Source: an uncultured Gammaproteobacteria bacterium (GTDB lineage: Bacteria > Pseudomonadota > Gammaproteobacteria > Eutrophobiales > Eutrophobiaceae). From it: a DNA stretch of 64,000 nucleotides. Below the pieces are notes generated by a model. It was given only the letters and a program-made list of their open reading frames with translations. It ran no database searches and was not told the origin of the DNA. The stretch spans positions 627,468-691,467 of the forward strand of contig CATOTD010000002.1 in NCBI GenBank assembly GCA_951812995.1, written 5' to 3'. This document shows positions 19,271-28,983 of this stretch, piece by piece (positions within the stretch are counted from its first letter, which is position 1; every line of letters begins with the position of its first letter). The position numbers and the translations under genes are program-made.

Positions 19271-20183
19271 AGCCTTTCCCGAATTCTGTGTAACTGCCGT
19301 TGCTTAAACGAAGTCCTTTAGTCGGTCTTCGAATTCGATCATAAAGCGATTCATCGCTGGTTGCCAATATTTAATCGGCATAGTCCACTTCTTTGATGCA
19401 TCTTGAATGGCCAGATAGCTCACCTTTCTGGTAGCGTCATCGGTTGGAAACAACTTACGTTTTTTGATGGCTTTCCTGATGACGCTGTTGAGCGATGCAA
19501 TGGCGTTGGTGGTATAGATTGTCTTGCGCATGTCCTGCGGGTAATCAAACAGGGTGTTGAGGTTCTGCCAATGACTCTGCCAGGAACGGCTGGTCTTAGG
19601 GTATTTGGCATCCCATTCGTCACCAAAGACATCAAGCACCAACAGTGCTTCCGCCTCCGTAGCTGACTGGTAGATTTGCTACAAGTCGACTACAACCGCC
19701 TTGTAGTCCTTCCAGGTAACATACTGCATCGCGTGCCTGATCCTATGCACAATGCATCGCTAGATGCGGGTTTGCGGGTAGACGGTATTGATGAGATCAG
19801 GAAAACTCTTGAGTCCGTCAACACAGGCAATCAGGATGTCTCGTACACCGCGGTTATGAAGTTCGGTCAAGACATTGAGCCAGAACTTGGCACCTTCGTG
19901 CTCTGACAGCCACAGCCCTAAAAGCACTTTGTGCCCGTCCAGGTTCACGCCCAGTGCCAGATAAGACAGCCTTGTTGATGACTTTCTTGTCCTGGCGGAT
20001 TTTAACGACTATACAGTCAAGGTATGCGCTGGGGTATATCAGCACCAGTGGCCGATTGCCACGCAATCACCTTTGCTGTCACGCGCGAGAGCAGACTGGT
20101 TGAGACCGCCACGCCCTACATTTCCTGAAACAGCGCGACAATGTCACAGGTGGTATTGCCTTTGGCATAGAGACTGAGAATCT
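19271..20183 (-). mobile_element. IS256-3 copy 1, truncated transposase
   Basis: The right end GAGCCTTTCCCGAATTCTGTG (19271 on) is shared with copies at 36233 and 60783. The transposase is read in pieces on the minus strand to TAA near 19304: 'FQEM' followed by TAG, '[20 protein letters not shown]', then 'YTTNAIASLNSVIRKAIKKR' and 'NRFMIEFEDRLKDFV'. There are frameshifts near 19660-19760 and 19950. Compared with copy 3 (60783-62081), the first ~45% is missing, cut by IS5-1 copy B at 20184. Confidence 0.82.
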
Positions 20184-21481
20184 GGAAGCCTCTAAAAACC
20201 GTACATTTTGGGTATGATCTGATTCATTGGGTGTGGGAGGATTTTGTTTATGCACGCACCTGGATTGTTTGATTTGACGGATCATTTGGCGCGGCTTTCG
20301 GCGATGGGAGATCCGCTTGAGGTTTTGGAGCGGCACGTTGATTTCGAAGTGTTTCGCCCAGTTCTTGTTGAAACACTTGGCTATGGGGAACGTCCCAAAG
20401 GTGGTCGTCCGCCCTATGATGCAGTTGTGATGTTCAAGGTTCTGGTGTTGGCATTGATGCACAATCTGAGCGATGAGCGGATGGAGTTTCTCATTCGTGA
20501 CCGTTTCAGTTGGCTACGGTTCCTGGGATTTCAAATCGGGGAGCCGACACCTGATCAGAAGACGATCTGGCTTTTCAGAGAGAAGCTGACCTAGGCGGGT
20601 GTCTTCAAGGCCCTGTTTGCCGCGTTTGAAGCTCAGCTCTGCGCGCGGGGATACAAACCGACCGGCGGTCAGATTGTGGATGCCACGTTGGTCTTTGCCC
20701 CGCGCCAGCGGATGACGAAAGAAGAGAAAGCGCGCGCCAAGGCAGGTGAGGCTGCATCTGACATCTGGCCCGATGATCTGTCCAAGGCAGCGCAGAAAGA
20801 CACCGATGTGCGTTGGACGGTCAAGTATTCAAAGGCCAAGACGACCAAGGAGGGTGAGGAGGATACTGGCCTTGTCGATATTTCGGTTCCGCACTTTGGG
20901 TACAAGAACCACGTGTCCATTGACCGCAAATGGCGCTTCATCCGGGGTGAGACTGGCACGAATGCGGCTCGCTACGACGGGCATGAACGCTCCTCGGTTC
21001 TGGACGAGACAAACAGCTCGAAGGCGGTTTGGGCCGATACCAGGTACCGCTCGGCCAGGAATGAGGCTTGGCTGAAGGCGCAAGGGTACCGCTCACATAT
21101 CCATCGCAAGAAGCCACGCGGCAAACCCATGGCCAGGCATATTCGCCGGGGCAACGCGACACGCTCCGCCATCCGCGCCTGTGTTCGGCTACGAGAAAGG
21201 GCCCATGGCTCTGACCATCCGCTCAATCGGCCAAACCCGTGCGAAGGCCCGCATGACCATGGCCAACCTGAGCTACAACTTCCGCCGTCTCATCTTCCAC
21301 GAGCGACGACAGGCCACAGCCTGACTCCGCCCAAATTCCGGAAATACCCGCCCTGGCAGACCCAAACAGCGCAACACAGCCTCAAATACCACCGACCTTG
21401 ACCTTCACACCCACTATGCGGGTGACAACGACTGGTGCTCGCGTCAAAATCCATCCAGAATCAGCGTTGTTCGAGGTCTCC
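20184..21481 (+). mobile_element. IS5-1 copy B (IS5 family)
   Basis: 1,298 bp with the same ends as copy A. The left flank is IS256-3 (cut at the sequence GAGAATC) and the right flank is the terminus of IS256-2. The flanks belong to different elements and there is no target duplication, so recombination or deletion has removed one side of the original insertion. Confidence 0.85.
20250..21324 (+). pseudogene. IS5-1 transposase, copy B (amber and frameshift)
   Basis: Nearly identical to copy A. It carries TAG at 20592-20594 in place of Gln and the same missing segment near 21176 that removes the catalytic Glu and shifts the C-terminal frame (natural stop at 21322-21324). It has private changes such as 'DTDVRW' for 'DIDARW' and 'DTRYRS' for 'DTGYRS'. 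Confidence 0.88.
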
Positions 21482-22545
21482 AGTTAAGGTCTCTAACTTG
21501 TCAGACACTACTTTTGACAATAGCTCTCGAAACGTTCCTCAAAGTCATCGAACACCTGCTCTGCGTCAACGCGGCCCTCTGCCATCCAGACCCTGCTTTG
21601 CTTTCTCCTGAACAGACTTGGGCAGATAGTTCAGCACATTGCCGGTCTTGTGCATCCAGCAACGTTGCACATCCGTCTCTGGATACACTGCCTCAAGGGC
21701 TGCCCAGAAACCCAAAGCACCATCGTCAATGGCCAGCTTTGGGGCTGACCCAAGCCTCTTTGTTGCAACGACAACAACACTGCTCGCCAGCGCTGTTTCG
21801 ATTCCCTGACACCCTATTCAATCGACATAAAATGCTTCTGACCGCGACTGTTCACACCGATGATGACCAGGCAACACAATCAACCATCGTCACCTCGAAG
21901 ACCACTGTAGATGCCATCAGTCCAGATATAGACCCATTCATTAGACACCGCTCGAGTACACCATTGCTTGTATGTAGCTTCCCATTGCCGTTTCAAACAA
22001 CCCACGACATTGGCCGACAGCCCTTTAGCCTCCAGTCCGACAATCGCTTCCAGTGCACTTTGCATCTGACCACTCGAAACACCCTTCAAATAAAGCCAGG
22101 GAATCGCCGCATCCAGGGTCGCTGTGCGCCGGATGTAGGGCGGTACAAGCAAAGATTGGAAGCTCGCCGGTTTACCCTCACGGCTACGGATATTGGGCAC
22201 CTCGACGCTGACCTTGCCAACCCCGATGATGATCTCTCGTTCTGGATGATGACCGCTACGGACAACACGCTGGCATCCGTCAGCCGTTTTTTGATCATCA
22301 TACTGCCTCATCAACTCATCTGGCTCTACCTGGACAGCTTCGGTGATTAACTGCCTCGCACCAGATCTGAGTAACTCTGTCAGTGGATCAATTCCCTCTG
22401 GTGTACCCAGATCAATCACAGTATTGTTTGTCATGTGTGGCGTACTCCTCTTGTTACTTTTGATTGCTAGACAAAACCGATTCCAGCAAGGCACGCCGCA
22501 TACTTCAACCTCTTCAGACATCAGGTTCGATTATAACTCAGCAAA
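21482..22545 (-). mobile_element. IS256-2 copy 1, internally deleted
   Basis: An IS256-family element in minus orientation. The transposase starts at ATG 22434 after AGAGGAG ('MTNNTVIDLGTPEGIDPLTE') and runs to a TGA where copy 2 has CGA (about 21880). It then continues as pieces with a further TAG, to 'AEQVFD', where it jumps directly to the terminal repeat (GAGAGCTATTGTC, reverse strand of 21510-21525). The last third of the gene is deleted. The left end lies near 22530-22545 (GTTATAATCGAACCTG type). Confidence 0.82.
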
Positions 22546-22931
22546 TACCTATGGATACATCAACGTTATAAACACCGTCCAGGCGAATCTTATCCATACT
22601 GATAAACATGCTTAAATAGTTTTAATCGGTTAGTTATCATGATGCCAGTTGCATCTCTATGGTTTTTAAAACTTATCATCTAATATGATTTTTAAAGGAT
22701 AATGGTGCGTGATCTATAATTGACTCATGCGGAGAAACAGCAGTAGAATCCTTTTTTTGTTATCAGCTTAATGGGTGACATTTGCAATATACTTGTTTTT
22801 GCATGAAGTTGTTTTTCCATCGACCATTGACTCATTCTCGCGTATCTGTCACAAGTCCCTAAAAACAACAGCATCCAAACACCCATGTCCCGTTAGAAGG
22901 CATATATACATAATATTAGGAGCATGCAACA
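22546..22931 (+). other. Gene-free leader of the type I secretion operon
   Basis: 386 bp without a convincing gene, AT-rich, between IS256-2 and the ABC transporter gene. An AGGAG ribosome-binding site (22918-22922) precedes the ATG at 22932. Promoter boxes cannot be chosen with confidence here. Confidence 0.4.
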
Positions 22932-25076
22932 ATGAGCATCATTAGTTTGGACAGACATGCGCATGGTACTGAGTCGGACTTTCTCCCGGCATTGGTTGCA
23001 ATCGGTCGATTTTTCGGTCGGACAATGACACCGAGCAGTTTGATTCGTGGATTGCCTTTGACAAATGATCGTCTCGATGCCGACACTTTGCTGGAAGCAG
23101 CTACTCGCGCACAGCTTCATGTAGCCTCGCTGGATAAAACCGCCAACGCGCTGTCACGTACCGAATTGCCTGCCATCGTGCAGCTTAACAATAATCGGGT
23201 TATTGCGCTTTTGCGCCGTGATAGTAACGGTTTTGTAACGGGCATCGGCGATAAACCGACAGGTTGGATTTCGCATGCCGACATGAAGGGAGAGCAGGGT
23301 CAAGTCTGGTGTGTGCGGCCGATATTTTTCTTTGATCAGCGCAGTCTTTTGTTTGATCTGATTAAGCATCAACGCTGGTTTGCAGGACCGTTGTTTGCCA
23401 ACAAATCGTTATATGGTTTCGCGATGTTGGCTGGATTGTTCACTAATCTGGCCGCTGTTGCTGTCTCAATTTTCGTGATGGCCGTTTATGATCGCGTCGT
23501 GCCGAACAACGCCTTGCATTCGCTAGTCGCGCTGTTAATCGGTATTAGTATGGTCGCTATCATGGATTTCGTGATGAAAGGAATCCGAGGCTACTTGATT
23601 GATGCTGGCGGGCGGCGTTTCGATTTGACGGTTGGTGCCAGCATGTTCGCGCAGATACTCAACATGCGATCAGCAACCCGGCCGCAATCATCTGGCACGC
23701 TGGCCAACGTGGTACGTGAATTTGAAACTGTGCGTGATTTTTTCACATCTGCTACGCTGGTAACGCTCGGTGATTTACCGTTCGTGCTCTTGTATTTGTT
23801 TGTGATCTGGGTTATTGCAGGGCCAGTGGTTTATGTGGTGCTGACTGGTATTCCCCTCGTAATCATCGCTGGGTTGCTACTACAATGGCCATTATCACGG
23901 CTGGTTGCGCGTGGTTCGCGTGAAAGTGCACAGAAAGCCGCTTTTCTCCATGAGGTCACCATTGGCATTGATACAATTAAGGCGATCAATTCCCAAGCGT
24001 GGGCGCGGCGTCAGTGGGAAGGTTATATTGTGCAAAATGCCGATACGAATCTGAAAAGTCGCCAGCTTTCTCATTTGTCATTAAATATTGCGAGTTCTAT
24101 GGCGATATTTGTAACCATTGGCACGGTCACGTTCGGTGTCCTAGAAATTGCCGCTGGCAATATTACGACGGGCGCGTTGATTGCGTCAACGATCCTGTCG
24201 GGGCGGGCGATGGCACCATTTGGCCAGATCGCCAATTTGATGGCACGCTGGCAGCAAACCCGGTTTGCTGTTTCGACACTGGATAAGATCATGGCGGCGG
24301 AATCTGAAGAAGATCAGGCTAGCACCCAACTCCAGCGTTTCCAAATCCAGGGTGAAATCGAGTTCAACGATGTGACATTTGTCTATCCAGTTCAGAATCA
24401 GCGCGATGTGATTCCCGAGCCAGCACTAAAAGAGGTGTCTTTTCATATCCCGACGGGTGAGATGGTTGCGCTACTAGGACGTGTGGGTTCGGGGAAAAGC
24501 ACCTTATTGAAGCTGATAATTAATCTCCATGCTGCCAATACTGGCCATGTGAAAGTCGATGATGTGGAGGTGCGCCAGATTCATCCAGCCGAGCTACGCG
24601 GTCAGATCGGCTATGCCGGGCAGGATGCCGTTCTGTTTCACGGATCGGTTCAAGACAACATTACCCACGGCGCGACGAATCCAAGTGATGAGGCTGTTTT
24701 GGCCGCCGCTCGTGCTGTCGGTCTCGACAGTCTACTGGCACAATCAGCGCAGGGGTTAGGCACGCCCGTTGGTGAGCGTGGGCAATTATTGTCTGGCGGG
24801 CAGCGCCAAGCTGTCGCGCTGGCGCGTTCCTTGATTCAGCAACCACCCATTTTATTATTAGATGAACCGACTAGCATGATGGATCACAGCACCGAGACAC
24901 AGTTTCTTGCCGAACTAAAAAAAATGCGCGTGGGTTTAACGACTATTATCGTGACGCACAAGCCGAGTGTTTTGCAGTTGGTAAGTCGGATTTTAGTGTT
25001 TGAGCGGGGCAAACTTGCGCTCGACGGACCGCGCGACGAAGTCATGGACAAATTGGCCAATAGGGTTGTAAAATGA
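22932..25076 (+). CDS. Type I secretion ABC transporter (HlyB/LapB type)
   Basis: A 714-residue inner-membrane ATPase that energises one-step export of RTX-type proteins or adhesins. The N-terminus (about 15-135) is a C39-peptidase-like domain lacking the catalytic Cys, as in LapB/HlyB, which recognises but does not cut substrates. Six transmembrane helices fall at about 155-430. The nucleotide-binding domain has Walker A 'GRVGSGKST' (about 516), signature 'LSGGQRQAVALARSL' (about 619), Walker B 'PILLLDEPTSMMD' (about 640) and an H-loop His in 'TIIVTHK'. It overlaps the fusion protein gene by 4 bp. No TolC-like gene or intact substrate gene is adjacent. Confidence 0.94.
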   Translation: MSIISLDRHAHGTESDFLPALVAIGRFFGRTMTPSSLIRGLPLTNDRLDADTLLEAATRAQLHVASLDKTANALSRTELPAIVQLNNNRVIALLRRDSNGFVTGIGDKPTGWISHADMKGEQGQVWCVRPIFFFDQRSLLFDLIKHQRWFAGPLFANKSLYGFAMLAGLFTNLAAVAVSIFVMAVYDRVVPNNALHSLVALLIGISMVAIMDFVMKGIRGYLIDAGGRRFDLTVGASMFAQILNMRSATRPQSSGTLANVVREFETVRDFFTSATLVTLGDLPFVLLYLFVIWVIAGPVVYVVLTGIPLVIIAGLLLQWPLSRLVARGSRESAQKAAFLHEVTIGIDTIKAINSQAWARRQWEGYIVQNADTNLKSRQLSHLSLNIASSMAIFVTIGTVTFGVLEIAAGNITTGALIASTILSGRAMAPFGQIANLMARWQQTRFAVSTLDKIMAAESEEDQASTQLQRFQIQGEIEFNDVTFVYPVQNQRDVIPEPALKEVSFHIPTGEMVALLGRVGSGKSTLLKLIINLHAANTGHVKVDDVEVRQIHPAELRGQIGYAGQDAVLFHGSVQDNITHGATNPSDEAVLAAARAVGLDSLLAQSAQGLGTPVGERGQLLSGGQRQAVALARSLIQQPPILLLDEPTSMMDHSTETQFLAELKKMRVGLTTIIVTHKPSVLQLVSRILVFERGKLALDGPRDEVMDKLANRVVK

Positions 25077-26401
25077 CCATACAGTCAGGGGAAGATGTCA
25101 CCATGACCACGATCTCGCCGAGTATGGATCCGATGCGCGGTCCGCGCCGCATCATCGTTTTAATGCTGGTCGTCATTGCCGTGTTTGTGGTCGGATTATT
25201 GTTGTGGGCACATTTTGTTAAGCTGGACATCACGGCAACGGGGATCGGGCAGGTGATCCCATCTAGTCATGTGCAGACGGTACAAAATCTTGAAGGCGGT
25301 ATCATCACCGAGGTCTTGGTCAAGGAAGGAGACGAGGTGCAAGCAGATCAGGTTGTTGCCCGGATCGACAGTACTGGACTTGCCTCATCGTATCGTGAGG
25401 ACTACTCCATCTACCTCCGCTTATCGGCGAAGGCCGCGCGATTGACCGCAGAAACAGCAAGTAAGCCGCTGATATTTCCTGATTTTATCAGCGAAGATCA
25501 CAAGGGCACGACCTTGATACTGGAGGAACGTAAACAGCTAGAGAGTCGGCTACGAAGTTTGGCGGACAAGGTTGCCGTGTTGAGTGGGGTGGTGAAGGCC
25601 TCTGGGGAAGCCATTGCGAATGCCCGTTCACGTATCGGTAATCTGCAAAATCGGCTCGGTCTGGTGCGTGAGGAATTATCGATTGTGGCACCACAGGTGG
25701 CGCGTGGGTTGGTTTCTACGGTCGAAGAGTTGAAGCTTAAAGGGCAGATTGCCGAAATTCAGGAACAGATCACAGTGGTTCGCGGGACCATCCTCTCAGC
25801 CCAGCAAAATCGTCAGGAAGCAGAAGACAGGATGATTCAGGAAAAGTCCAGCTTTGCCAATGAGGCGCTAGAAGAGTTGGGGCGGGTTAAGTTGGAGCTA
25901 GATGCGCTTGAGGAGAAGTTGGTGGCGCACCGTGATCGGGTGACGCGACGCGATGTGCGTTCGCCAGCTAATGGTGTGGTCAAGCGGGTGGCGGCGACAA
26001 TGGCGGGTGCGGTGATCCGACCTGGGGATCCGATTATGGAGATTGTCCCAGTGGATGACACACTTTTGATTGAGGCCAGAATCAATCCTCGCGACATCGC
26101 TTTTATCCATTCCGGTCAGACGGCGCAGGTACGGATCACCGCTTATGATGCCTCTATTTACGGCGCATTATCGGGCAAGGTGGATCGCGTCGGTGCCGAC
26201 ACGATCCAAACCCGTGAAGGTGAGAGCTACTATCCAGTCAAGGTTCGGATTGACGATGTACAATTGTCAGCACATGCGGATCAACCGATTATTCCGGGCA
26301 TGGTCGCCGATGTTAGTATTGTGACCGGTACGCGCACCATCCTTGATTATCTGCTAAAACCTATCACCAAACTTAAAGATCGTGCCTTGACGGAGCGCTA
26401 G
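25073..26401 (+). CDS. Type I secretion membrane fusion protein (HlyD/LapC type)
   Basis: A 442-residue periplasmic adaptor joining the ABC transporter to an outer-membrane TolC-like channel. It has a short cytoplasmic N-terminus, one membrane helix at about 24-45, a lipoyl half-motif 'VQTVQNLEGGIITEVLVKEG', a long coiled-coil hairpin (about 130-290), the second lipoyl half 'VRSPANGVVKRV' and a C-terminal beta-barrel domain ('GQTAQVRITAYD'). The ATG is in an ATGA overlap with the upstream gene, so the two are translationally coupled. It stops at TAG (26399-26401). Confidence 0.94.
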   Translation: MTIQSGEDVTMTTISPSMDPMRGPRRIIVLMLVVIAVFVVGLLLWAHFVKLDITATGIGQVIPSSHVQTVQNLEGGIITEVLVKEGDEVQADQVVARIDSTGLASSYREDYSIYLRLSAKAARLTAETASKPLIFPDFISEDHKGTTLILEERKQLESRLRSLADKVAVLSGVVKASGEAIANARSRIGNLQNRLGLVREELSIVAPQVARGLVSTVEELKLKGQIAEIQEQITVVRGTILSAQQNRQEAEDRMIQEKSSFANEALEELGRVKLELDALEEKLVAHRDRVTRRDVRSPANGVVKRVAATMAGAVIRPGDPIMEIVPVDDTLLIEARINPRDIAFIHSGQTAQVRITAYDASIYGALSGKVDRVGADTIQTREGESYYPVKVRIDDVQLSAHADQPIIPGMVADVSIVTGTRTILDYLLKPITKLKDRALTER

Positions 26402-26544
26402 GCGGTTAATGGGATTGTCAATTAATTAACGCCAATCAGTGCGGCGGCGGCAATCAATCAGAGGGGAATTTGGAATAATTCTATTTTTCGTCAAATTGAA
26501 TTTGAAGATCGCAGGCGGGCGAGGCCAAGCGTTTAGTGACTGTC

Positions 26545-26847
26545 ATGGTTAAAGATACAATACACAGAATGTGTATAATATCGAATAAACCGATTTTATT
26601 TTCAGGCAATAAGTCTTTTCGTTTTTTTATTGTATTGATGGTAGTTTTTATAATTGGGATTTATTCTGGTGATGGGGCGGCATCCATGCTCTTGTTTCTG
26701 TCCGTTATTTTTGTTGAACTAACCCTGTCGATGATTGGTTTATTTTGGTTATTAGTTAGTTTCATAATTGCACGCACTCTCAAAATCGATATTTTTGTGA
26801 TGTTGAAAAAACAAATTTCTATTCCAAGAAGCAAGTATATAACCTAA
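26545..26847 (+). CDS. Small hypothetical membrane protein
   Basis: About 100 residues from ATG 26545 (a GTG at 26536 would add three). Two hydrophobic segments, around 'FFIVLMVVFIIGIYSG' and 'IGLFWLLVSFIIA', suggest a two-helix membrane protein. The tail is basic. No clear ribosome-binding site and no recognised family. Base composition is more AT-rich than the secretion genes upstream. It may be genuine or a chance frame in degraded DNA. Confidence 0.35.
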   Translation: MVKDTIHRMCIISNKPILFSGNKSFRFFIVLMVVFIIGIYSGDGAASMLLFLSVIFVELTLSMIGLFWLLVSFIIARTLKIDIFVMLKKQISIPRSKYIT

Positions 26848-27191
26848 TCTATTTATATGGTAGCTCACTTTATATACGCTGTAAGTAGTGTCGTATGTTG
26901 CACTAGAACTTTAGTTTTCTTTGAGTATATAGTGCTTTGGGCTGGAGAGATGGTTACGTGCCTTTCTCTTGGATGCTACCAAGCTGGTGGTAATTAATCG
27001 TATTTAAAGGCGAGGTAAGGTTGCAGTTTCTTAGCTGGATTATGGGTTATTAAAGACGAGAAAAGGGGAGGATGGATGATTTTATAAGCGTTTATCTGAA
27101 GTTGTTGATACTACCTACTAGTCCCAAATTCTTGCGTCTGAGCTATAATTAGGGGGCTCACTTGCCACGACCCAAAAGGTCGCCAGCATAA
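26848..27191 (+). other. Gene-free degraded stretch
   Basis: No reading frame with protein-like composition, repeat or recognisable terminal repeat was seen. It is probably decayed DNA between the secretion genes and the RTX-like scrap. Confidence 0.4.
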
Positions 27192-27273
27192 TTCTTTGCC
27201 ACACAAACAGCCTACGTCTACCCACTGATACTGGACTTAAACGGTGATGGAGTGCGATTGATATTTTGCAAGC
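27192..27273 (+). pseudogene. RTX-type protein scrap (possible lost type I substrate)
   Basis: The short frame after a TAA at 27189 reads 'TAYVYPLILDLNGDGVRLIF'. The pattern PLxLDLNGDGV is a recurrent calcium-binding signature of RTX haemolysins and large type I secreted proteins. It is about 800 bp downstream of the type I secretion pair and in the same direction. Only about 27 codons remain. The call rests on one motif. Confidence 0.35.
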
Positions 27274-27299
27274 ATGATGTCCCACATGGCATTCTATTC

Positions 27300-27400
27300 T
27301 GCCTCTGACCCATCTCATTACACCAAACAATATCGTCCGGTTGATATAATGCCGTTATGGTATCGACCCAAGTTAGTAATTTTTTATGCGTGATTGTCAT
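27300..27400 (-). pseudogene. pckG: GTP-dependent PEP carboxykinase, N-terminal scrap
   Basis: From ATG 27400 the minus strand reads 'MTITHKKLLTWVDTITALYQ' and 'PDDIVWCNEMGQ'. This matches the start of PEP carboxykinase (GTP), where KLLxWVxExAALxQPDxxxWCDG is characteristic. After about 33 residues the similarity stops. The remaining ~570 residues of the enzyme are absent from the window. The AT-rich DNA at 27400-27480 may be its old promoter region. Confidence 0.55.
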
Positions 27401-27557
27401 CTGTTTTGATCCTCTGCAGATCTTAAATTTATAAATCAAAAAGTATAAGGCTTTGCAATTTTTAATCAAAAATATTTTAGTGATCTGTGACGGTGGCGAT
27501 AGTCGTTGCGCTGCGTTGATTTATTACGAACATTTGCAGAATAAGTTAATTATATTT

Positions 27558-28235
27558 GGGTCTTAGGAAGTCAAGCCATCAAATAGGCTTCTCACGAAGC
27601 AGTTTCAGTAAGACGGGGTAGAGGTTATCACGACGATGATTAAACCGAAATTCGGTTTCTTTAGATGGTAGTAAAACATATGTTTTTGAATGCCCTTTAT
27701 CTTGCTCAGCCTCAATTTGGCGTAGGCCCAAAAGGACTCAATCCCGTTGCTATGGGATTGGTCATTGGCGAACTCATTGTTGCCATGTTCAACCCTAAAA
27801 TGCTTGGCATAGCCCACATCAACCAAGCCATGATAGTTGCGTCATCCGCATGAATGACGCTATCCATACCTACCTTGCCTCGTATAAGCCTTTGTAGCGT
27901 GCGTTTTTGCATATCTGGTATAATTTTTTGTCGATACCCAGCCGTTGCGTTTGAACAGGCCAAAGTACGATTCATCGACTGCAATGTGGTCACTAACGGG
28001 AGCATGCTGTTCGCATTCTTCCAACCAAGCGTTGGCGCAATTTGATGTAAATCGTGTTCACAGAGCGAACACTAATGTGGATCAACCGAGCGGTATCCGA
28101 AGCCGACAAATCAAGCGAAAAATAGCGAATCAGCGGGCGAAAATGTCGCTCTGTGATTTGGGAACTGCGGTAATACCTGTTTTTATAAATCATTAGCTTA
28201 GCACCTATCAGCAGATGCTTAATTTCCTAAGACCC
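27558..28235 (-). mobile_element. IS1595-family element (type 2) with ends and target duplication
   Basis: A 678-bp element bounded by inverted repeats GGGTCTTAGGAAGTCAAGC (27558-27576) and, at the other end, GGGTCTTAGGAAATTAAGC (reverse strand of 28217-28235). The flanks TTATATTT (27550-27557) and TTATGTTT (28236-28243) are an 8-bp target duplication with one mismatch. The element sits just upstream of lgt. Confidence 0.88.
27579..28193 (-). pseudogene. IS1595-family transposase (type 2), frameshifted
   Basis: It starts 'MIYKNRYYRSSQITERHFRP' and 'DLSASDTARLIHISVRSVNT' at 28193, then breaks into other frames. Readable blocks include 'RTLQRLIRGKVGMDSVIHAD', 'VDVGYAKHFRVEHGNNEFAN', 'SNGIESFWAYAKLRL' and 'NLYPVLLKLLREKPI', up to TGA (27579-27581). 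At least three frameshifts and a missing stretch in the middle make it inactive. It is an IS1016-like type distinct from the element near 13169. Confidence 0.82.
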
Positions 28236-28281
28236 TTATGTTTTATCAATGGATCGAATATCTGTATTATTTCCGATGACT

Positions 28282-28560
28282 ATGATGACCTATCCTGATA
28301 TTAATCCTGTTGCCTTAGACCTTGGGTTTTTGAAAGTGCATTGGTATGGCATCAGCTATCTTGTTGGGATTTTAGGCGCGTGGTGGTTATTACGCTTGCG
28401 GGGTCGGCAGGCGCAATGGGATTATAGTGCTGAGCAAGTGTCTGATCTCATTTTTTATACTATATTGGGGATAATCGTCGTCGGCCGACTCGGATCTATT
28501 ATGTTCTATAATTTGCCTTATTATCTTCACGGAACCTCTATTAATGCAATCACTTTCCAG
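28282..28560 (+). pseudogene. lgt: Prolipoprotein diacylglyceryl transferase, truncated
   Basis: It encodes the N-terminal ~93 residues of Lgt, the membrane enzyme that lipidates prolipoproteins: 'MTYPDINPVALDLGFLKVHW' followed by 'YGISYLVGILGAWWLLRLRG', then 'GIIVVGRLGSIMFYNLPYYL'. After about 28555 the sequence no longer matches. The catalytic HGGLxG and later Arg motifs are missing. It lies between an IS1595 element (ends 28235) and an IS5-2 remnant. Start choices are 28276, 28282 or 28285. An intact copy must exist elsewhere if the organism makes lipoproteins such as PilP. Confidence 0.78.
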
Positions 28561-28599
28561 TTTATTGGCTCAGAGAGGTTAAAACAATAACCAATTTGA

Positions 28600-28983
28600 T
28601 CCAAAAAGCCGGTAGTCTCCGTACAGCCCTTGTCTCGGCTTTACTTCGTTTTCAAGACGCACTGACCCGTTCCAGAAAGCATAAACGCCTCATGTTGTAC
28701 CTTAGATTCATCAAACCGATATGCATGTTTGTGCGCGTAATGCAAATGCAAGGAACCGCTTTGCGGTGTAAATTGCGCTGTGCTCCAAACACAGGTTCGA
28801 CCCGACTACGAACTTTGGAGCGCGTGCGCTTACCTTGCGCCTTGAGAAACGCTACTTTTTCCTCTGACCGATAGGCACTGTCAGCCCAGACATCTTTACT
28901 GGTATTGCTGTCATCTGGCAGGTCGGCAAAAACCTGCGCATCATGGACGCTGGCATCAGTGACCTGATAGTCACGAAGCAGCT
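28600..28983 (-). pseudogene. IS5-2 transposase, C-terminal part
   Basis: The minus strand reads 'LLRDYQVTDASVHDAQVFAD', 'DVWADSAYRSEEKVAFLKAQ', 'RTRSKVRSRVEPVFGAQ' and 'HIGLMNLRYNMRRLCFLERV'. This is the second half of an IS5-family transposase different from IS5-1, with the catalytic Asp and Glu regions recognisable and a short internal deletion. It continues the protein interrupted by IS5-1 copy C: the upstream half ends at 30287 with 'QIDHDNKL'. Confidence 0.8.

Noticed and set aside
21514..22350. Long plus-strand open frame of 278 codons
   Set aside because: Antisense to IS256-2 copy 1. The minus strand carries recognisable transposase motifs; the same shadow appears opposite copy 2 at 30796-31548.
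26402..26433. Inverted repeat after the fusion-protein gene as terminator
   Set aside because: The stem GGCGGTTAAT/ATTAACGCC has a bulge and no T run, so termination cannot be supported.
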